Below are positions 6,771 through 10,237 of a DNA stretch of 10,237 nt, one piece after another. The notes under the pieces were generated by a model, which was not told where the DNA came from, did not search any database, and saw only the letters and a list, made by a program, of their open reading frames with translations. Source of the stretch: JAHEJB01 sp037969195 (GTDB taxonomy: Bacteria; Bacteroidota; Rhodothermia; Rhodothermales; Rubricoccaceae); contig JBBKWZ010000124.1 in assembly GCA_037969195.1 (NCBI GenBank), positions 1-10,237 on the forward strand, given 5' to 3'. The number at the start of each line of letters is the position of its first letter. Position 1 is the stretch's first letter. The position numbers and the translations under genes were made by a program.

Positions 6771-7344
6771 GACGATCGAAATCCTTTCGCATCGTTTCCA
6801 ATTCGTCGCTCACTTCGACAAGTCGAATGCCGACCAGACGAGAAAGAGAAAGGAGAATCTTGACCCCAAGTCGGGGATTTCGTTCAAGCAGGCCCATCAA
6901 ATCCGGCTGGAAAAGACTGAGCAACATGCAGTCCGACTTTGCCCGGGCCGTGGCCGAGCGAATGACCTCGTTGAGCAAGGCGATCTCGCCGAAGAAATCG
7001 CCATCGTTGAGTTCCACGAGTTCACGTCCAGAAGGCTCCGACTGAATCGAGACGACACCCTTCGCGATGATGTACATCCCCAGTCCGGGCTCGCCCTGCG
7101 TAAAAATCGACTCGCCCGCCACGTACTCTCGGCGGTGGAGCAAACGCTGAAGCGTTGCGATGTCCCGCCGGCTGAGGTCGTCAAACAGCGGAATATTGCG
7201 GAGAACATCTTCCTCTCCATCGCTGGACGCACCAAGCACGTTTCTCCAAAGGCTGTGCATAGATTCTTGAATTGAGTGCCACAAGGCCTGAATCCCCGAC
7301 ATGCGGGACCATTCGAATGTACGGTGCAGCGTTCCGACGTGCAT
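6682..7344 (-). CDS. Stand-alone cyclic-nucleotide-binding (CRP-type sensor) protein without DNA-binding domain
   Basis: This 220-residue protein is mostly a single cNMP-binding beta-roll at about 48-165. IPLFDDLS (51-58), FTQGEPGLGMYIIAKG (81-96) and the phosphate-binding cassette FGEIALLNEVIRSATARA (118-135) are all present. Glu120 and Arg129, nine residues apart as in PKA-type cassettes, are the residues expected to contact the ribose and phosphate, so ligand binding is plausible. The helix after the domain (about 157-192) resembles the CRP dimer helix, but the protein ends in a polar tail of about 28 residues. There is no helix-turn-helix and no other output domain. Residues 1-47 are a helical N-terminal extension. 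ATG 7344 is the longest start and ATG 7302 (MSGIQALW) is equally plausible; neither has a Shine-Dalgarno sequence. It is first in the operon and its end overlaps the membrane-protein frame, so it may act on the products of the next two genes. Confidence 0.88.
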   Translation of the reverse strand: MHVGTLHRTFEWSRMSGIQALWHSIQESMHSLWRNVLGASSDGEEDVLRNIPLFDDLSRRDIATLQRLLHRREYVAGESIFTQGEPGLGMYIIAKGVVSIQSEPSGRELVELNDGDFFGEIALLNEVIRSATARAKSDCMLLSLFQPDLMGLLERNPRLGVKILLSLSRLVGIRLVEVSDELETMRKDFDRRESAHSSSKREHVLAPDHPIADDLADPLV

Positions 7345-7392
7345 TAAAGCGTGCGCTGCAAGAAGGTCTTTCGTCGCGGCACACTTTCTGTG

Positions 7393-7423
7393 TTGACCGA
7401 CCCGGGGCGTATCGGTACCCTAG
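7393..7423 (+). promoter_or_regulatory. Weak promoter candidate in the 112-base divergent intergenic region
   Basis: The interval 7345-7456 must carry promoters for the leftward operon and the rightward lipoprotein gene. On the plus strand TTG at 7393-7395 (in TTGACC) is followed after 20 bases by TACCCTAG (7416-7423), two mismatches from TAnnTTTG. It can also be read as TTGACC-17-TACCCT. I see no convincing minus-strand promoter and no strong inverted repeat. Confidence 0.22.
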
Positions 7424-7456
7424 CCCGTCTCAGCCACTCCACCACGCTCTCCCGAA

Positions 7457-8245
7457 ATGTCGATGCTCCGTGTTTCTTTGATTTTGATAATATTCGTTGC
7501 CGCAAGCATTGCGCTGACTTCGTGTGACTCGAATTCAGTCCCTGTTCGCCCCACCGAACTGACTTTTGACGGAGTAACGTACGCGGTCATCGGACAGGCC
7601 GAGCTCGCGGTGACAGGCGAAGGCTTGGTCGTTGGCAACATTGGCTCCTCTGGAAACGACGGCGTTCGCGTTGCCCCGGATTCGTCGATTGAAATGGCAG
7701 ACATTCGCACGCAGCCCGTCATCCTCCCCGCAAACGGCCGTTGGGGATTGCAGGCGTTTGGCGACATTTCAAGCCAACGGACAGCTCTGGCAACGGTTTG
7801 GAACGAAGCCGTCAGTGCAGAAGAGCACGATCTCAAATTCGATTTTGCGTCGGAATTGAATGTCGCGCAGATGGAAGTTCAATTTTATCTCGAAGGCCGG
7901 CTCGAGTATTCTGTGCAAATCCCTGTGGGTGGTGCCGGCAATCGCTCGCAGGTGGCAACGGCGGGCCGAGGGAGGGGCGGCCCAACATCAGTCCACGTTG
8001 TCTGCGTGAATGGTGAGCTCATCGTGGCGACGGATCACGGCGGTGAACCCCCTCGAACAACGCAGGACGGTTGCGGTGCGGAGCTCTTCACTAATGTGCC
8101 GGGGTCCGAAGTGCCAATCTGTGCGGACTTTGTTCGGGCGCGCCCCATTTCAGGAATCGCATTCCCGGAAGCGACCAGCGTGGAAATCACAGCGCGTAGC
8201 GTATCGCAGTTCGTTATTACGGAAGGCACCATTGAACACCCATAG
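7457..8245 (+). CDS. Unrecognised secreted lipoprotein
   Basis: This 262-residue protein starts with a hydrophobic signal peptide (3-22) and a good lipobox, LTSC, so Cys23 should be lipidated after signal peptidase II cleavage. The mature N-terminus is CDSNSVP; Asp at +2 would mean inner-membrane retention in E. coli, but that rule does not carry over safely to Bacteroidota. The rest alternates short hydrophobic and polar stretches as beta-rich extracytoplasmic proteins do. It has a Gly/Arg-rich loop (about 158-175) and three further cysteines (183, 206, 222) that could form one disulfide. I recognise no domain and assign no function. It starts at ATG 7457 or ATG 7463, which hardly changes the signal peptide. 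It is divergent from the cyclic-nucleotide-binding gene and followed by its own terminator, so it is probably transcribed alone. Confidence 0.85.
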   Translation: MSMLRVSLILIIFVAASIALTSCDSNSVPVRPTELTFDGVTYAVIGQAELAVTGEGLVVGNIGSSGNDGVRVAPDSSIEMADIRTQPVILPANGRWGLQAFGDISSQRTALATVWNEAVSAEEHDLKFDFASELNVAQMEVQFYLEGRLEYSVQIPVGGAGNRSQVATAGRGRGGPTSVHVVCVNGELIVATDHGGEPPRTTQDGCGAELFTNVPGSEVPICADFVRARPISGIAFPEATSVEITARSVSQFVITEGTIEHP

Positions 8246-8277
8246 GCGCATCGCTCAAGCGCCACGGCTTACGAGCA

Positions 8278-8310
8278 GGGGAGGCAGTCGTATGGCTGCT
8301 TCCCCGTTTT
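8278..8310 (+). terminator. Intrinsic terminator after the lipoprotein gene
   Basis: GGGGAGGCAG (8278-8287) pairs with CTGCTTCCCC (8296-8305) with a single G-T wobble around an 8-base loop, followed by GTTTT. It begins 33 bases after the stop codon. The T-tract is short but the stem is strong. It separates the lipoprotein gene from the Spy-like gene. The remaining 118 bases before that gene (8311-8428) show no clear promoter or other feature. Confidence 0.75.
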
Positions 8311-8428
8311 ACGTTCGAGACCATGCGGTTCGTGACGCATCGGTGCAACTGGTGGGCTCCCAGACTTTAACGGATCGGCTTTTCCCGACTTTCCCTTCGA
8401 AGTCTTATTCACATGACGACCAGCAGCA

Positions 8429-8863
8429 ATGAAAAATCTATCTCTAGTAATTCGGCAAGGTATCTCGGGCTGTTGTGCTGGCGCCCTTGTTCTCCTTCTT
8501 ACTGCGGGATCGGTTGCCGCACAGCCTGGAAATCGACCTCAAATGGACCCAGCTGAACGAGTCGAACAAATGCTCGTTGATATTGACGAGAACGTGGGGA
8601 TAGCCGACGAGCAAGCCGATCTCCTCCGGCCCATCTTCCTTGAAGAGAGCGAACAACGCCGCGAGCTATTTGAGCAGTACGGACGTGGGAACCGTGAAGC
8701 GATGCAAGCCGCAATGGAAAGCGTTCGCGCCGAAACAAACGAACTGGTTGCAGAAGTGCTCGACGAAGAACAGATGGCCAAATACCTTGAATGGCAGGAA
8801 TCGCGTCCGCGCGGCCCGGGTGGACCACCACGCGGCAACCGCCCCGGCGGTAATGGCCGCTGA
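8429..8863 (+). CDS. Spy/CpxP-like small periplasmic protein with Gly/Pro/Arg-rich tail
   Basis: This 144-residue exported protein has a signal peptide at 1-31 (hydrophobic core ALVLLLTAG, cleavage near VAA-QPG). The mature part is almost entirely charged helix. Two LTxxQ-like motifs, IADEQ (58-62) and LDEEQ (111-115), are spaced as in the Spy/CpxP/heavy-metal-resistance superfamily, whose members are periplasmic helical cradles that act as chaperones or stress and metal sensors. The first motif is degenerate, so the family call rests on size, helical periodicity and the second motif. The tail (126-144) is a low-complexity run of Gly, Pro, Arg and Asn. The next gene starts only 30 bases downstream, so the two are very likely co-transcribed. 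There is no Shine-Dalgarno sequence before the ATG. Confidence 0.75.
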   Translation: MKNLSLVIRQGISGCCAGALVLLLTAGSVAAQPGNRPQMDPAERVEQMLVDIDENVGIADEQADLLRPIFLEESEQRRELFEQYGRGNREAMQAAMESVRAETNELVAEVLDEEQMAKYLEWQESRPRGPGGPPRGNRPGGNGR

Positions 8864-8893
8864 TCAGCCAATTATTTCCCTATCTAACGTCCA

Positions 8894-10237
8894 ATGATTT
8901 CGACCATGACATCCAAAGAAGCCCGTCGTTTTCTCTCCGGTCTCGTTCTGGGCATGCTCCTCAGTTTGCCAGTTTCGAATGTCGCGGCGCAAGCTGGCGG
9001 CGTGCCTTCTATCGTTGGGGTCGTTGTGGATGGGGTTACGAATGACAGCCTTCCATCGGCTTCTGTGGCCGTGTGGAAGTTGCCGCGCACGAGCTCGGGG
9101 GACACGACGCTCGCGACCGGTGCCATTACAGATCGAGGCGGTCGCTTTAGAATCGAGGGAATGCGCCCGGGGATATATCGAATCGTTGTCAGCTTTGTCG
9201 GTTACGTCTCGGACGCCGTTGAGGACATCGAACTCACGCGAGGGGGCGCCGGCATAGATGTGGGTACCATTAGCCTAAACGTGGATGTCGCTCGGTTGGA
9301 TGAGGTAGAAATATCTGCTGTTCGAGAGCAAGTGGAATTTCAAATCGACCGCACGGTATACAACGTAGGAGACGATATCCTGGCCCAGAGCGGGACGGCT
9401 ACGACCATCCTGGAGAACATCCCTTCTGTGGATGTGGACGTTGACGGAAATGTCAGCCTACGCGGGGTAGCGAACGTGGCCATTTTGATCAACGGCCGCG
9501 CGGCGCCCGTGAGTGGTGAGTTCTTGTCCGCGTACCTCCAGAGCCTTCCGGCAGATGCGATTGCCAGCGTGGAAGTCATTCCCAACCCATCTGCCCGATA
9601 TGAACCGGACGGCATGGGTGGCATTCTTAATCTCGTGCTGAAAGAGGATGTAGAGTTGGGTCTCGGCGGGGCGATCACCGTTGGTGGAGATTCACGTGGT
9701 GGCGGAAATGCCACCGGGTTGCTTACCTACAATCGTGGGGCATTGACGGTTACATCCTCCTATGGTTTTCGTCGCAGCGTGCGCGATTCCGATGGTGGAC
9801 GTTTTCGGATTAATCGCTATCTCGACCCGGAAACCAGCCTCGATCAGGATATTCTCGATACCAGGACCAACTCGTCACACTTTGGCAGCGTGACGGCTGA
9901 TTACACCATTACGGAGAATTCCGTGTTCACCATCGCGGGGCAGGCTGGCTATCGGGGAGAAAATGAAGACGAGTCCACCACATTTCTCGAGCTGGACGCG
10001 TCCGACATCCCAACATTGAGCTACGAGCGATTGGGTGATGCCACAGGTTCCGGTTGGAACGGTGATGCTCGGCTTGGGTATCGCATCGACTTTGGAACGG
10101 CAAGCCAGGCCGGTGAAGGCGGCGGTGAGCGGGATGGCCATGGCGGATTTGGTGGTCGCGGTGGGCGAGGCGGCGGTCACGGCGGTCCTGGTGGGCCCGG
10201 TGGCGGCGGAACCCAGGCGGGTCTTGGAAGCCACACG
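8894..10237 (+). CDS. Outer-membrane beta-barrel (TonB-receptor-like) protein, 3'-truncated by the window edge
   Basis: The frame is open from ATG 8894 (or ATG 8906, four codons later; upstream stop TAA at 8885) to the last base, giving 448 residues without a stop. Relatives are usually 750-1000 residues, so roughly half is missing. A signal peptide ends near VAA-QAG (30-35). A carboxypeptidase-regulatory-like beta-sandwich follows at about 38-128 (GVVVDGV, TDRGGRFRIEGMRPGIYRI, SFVGY). LDEVEISA (135-142) matches the LDEVVVTA-type linker of Bacteroidota receptors. The plug lies at about 150-235 (AQSGTATTILENIPSVDVD, GNVSLRGVANVAILINGR, IASVEVIPNPSARYEPDG, GGILNLVLKE), and barrel strands begin after it. 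This matches the 'outer membrane beta-barrel family' (OMP_b-brl_3). The substrate is unknown; such receptors may import a ligand or be purely structural. The Gly-rich insertion at residues 407-439 is described separately. Confidence 0.9.
   Translation, partial: MISTMTSKEARRFLSGLVLGMLLSLPVSNVAAQAGGVPSIVGVVVDGVTNDSLPSASVAVWKLPRTSSGDTTLATGAITDRGGRFRIEGMRPGIYRIVVSFVGYVSDAVEDIELTRGGAGIDVGTISLNVDVARLDEVEISAVREQVEFQIDRTVYNVGDDILAQSGTATTILENIPSVDVDVDGNVSLRGVANVAILINGRAAPVSGEFLSAYLQSLPADAIASVEVIPNPSARYEPDGMGGILNLVLKEDVELGLGGAITVGGDSRGGGNATGLLTYNRGALTVTSSYGFRRSVRDSDGGRFRINRYLDPETSLDQDILDTRTNSSHFGSVTADYTITENSVFTIAGQAGYRGENEDESTTFLELDASDIPTLSYERLGDATGSGWNGDARLGYRIDFGTASQAGEGGGERDGHGGFGGRGGRGGGHGGPGGPGGGGTQAGLGSHT
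10112..10210 (+). repeat. Gly-rich low-complexity insertion in the receptor barrel
   Basis: Residues 407-439 of the receptor are 22 glycines out of 33, with Arg, Pro, Glu, Asp and two His (416 and 429). They are encoded by GGN codons mixed over all four third bases rather than by a single repeated triplet. It follows a barrel strand (RLGYRIDFG) and probably forms a long loop or periplasmic turn. Confidence 0.85.

Noticed and set aside
6592..7275. A 227-codon plus-strand open frame opposite the membrane-protein and cNMP genes
   Set aside because: It lies wholly antisense to two well-supported genes with family motifs and has no recognisable domain or start signal. It is a shadow of their codon bias.
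8323..8340. ATGCG-N8-CGCAT inverted repeat upstream of the Spy-like gene as an operator
   Set aside because: Five-base arms with an eight-base gap are expected by chance, and it is about 90 bases from the start codon with no promoter beside it.
9340..9714. Minus-strand frames (9340-9714 and 9875-10234) at the right end
   Set aside because: They are antisense to the receptor, whose domain order is clear and continuous from 8894 to the window end.
1..10237. Signs of a defence island, prophage, integron, CRISPR array or insertion sequence
   Set aside because: I saw no transposase, integrase, nuclease or toxin-antitoxin gene, no spaced direct repeats and no terminal inverted repeats. The gene content is metabolic and envelope-related.

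Overview
The window looks like ordinary chromosome from a Bacteroidota/Rhodothermota-type bacterium, plausibly a marine Rhodothermales relative. That placement is an inference from four signs. None of the genes has a Shine-Dalgarno sequence. Two promoter candidates fit the Bacteroidota pattern TTG...TAnnTTTG. The last gene is a carboxypeptidase-regulatory-domain plus plug outer-membrane receptor typical of that lineage. The envelope genes are of Gram-negative type. There is no tRNA, rRNA, CRISPR array, transposase or phage gene, and no gene-free stretch longer than about 185 bases.

Layout. Bases 1-980 hold the 3' part of an unrecognised, very acidic protein. A promoter candidate follows, then an acyl-CoA (propionyl-CoA type) carboxylase beta subunit (1059-2633). 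After a 154-base gap with a promoter candidate and a small inverted repeat comes a secreted MltD-like lytic transglycosylase with LysM domains (2788-4728), ending in a clear intrinsic terminator. Three minus-strand genes converge on that terminator from the right. In transcription order they are a stand-alone cyclic-nucleotide-binding protein (7344-6682), an AI-2E/PerM-family membrane protein (6770-5676) and an MBL-fold metallohydrolase (5676-4807). Their reading frames overlap, so they form a tight operon. Divergent from it, across 112 bases, is an unrecognised lipoprotein (7457-8245) with its own terminator. The right end carries a Spy/CpxP-like small periplasmic protein (8429-8863) and, 30 bases later, an outer-membrane beta-barrel receptor (8894 onward) that runs off the window.

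How the genes fit together. Most of the window is cell-envelope biology: peptidoglycan turnover, a lipoprotein, a periplasmic chaperone-like protein and an outer-membrane receptor. The carboxylase belongs to propionate/branched-chain metabolism and has no visible partner subunit here. The two arrangements most worth following are the operon that joins a cyclic-nucleotide sensor, a membrane protein and a possible phosphodiesterase-like MBL enzyme, and the pair of a Gly/Pro/Arg-tailed Spy-like protein with a receptor carrying a Gly-rich insertion. Nothing here is clearly a new defence or mobile system.
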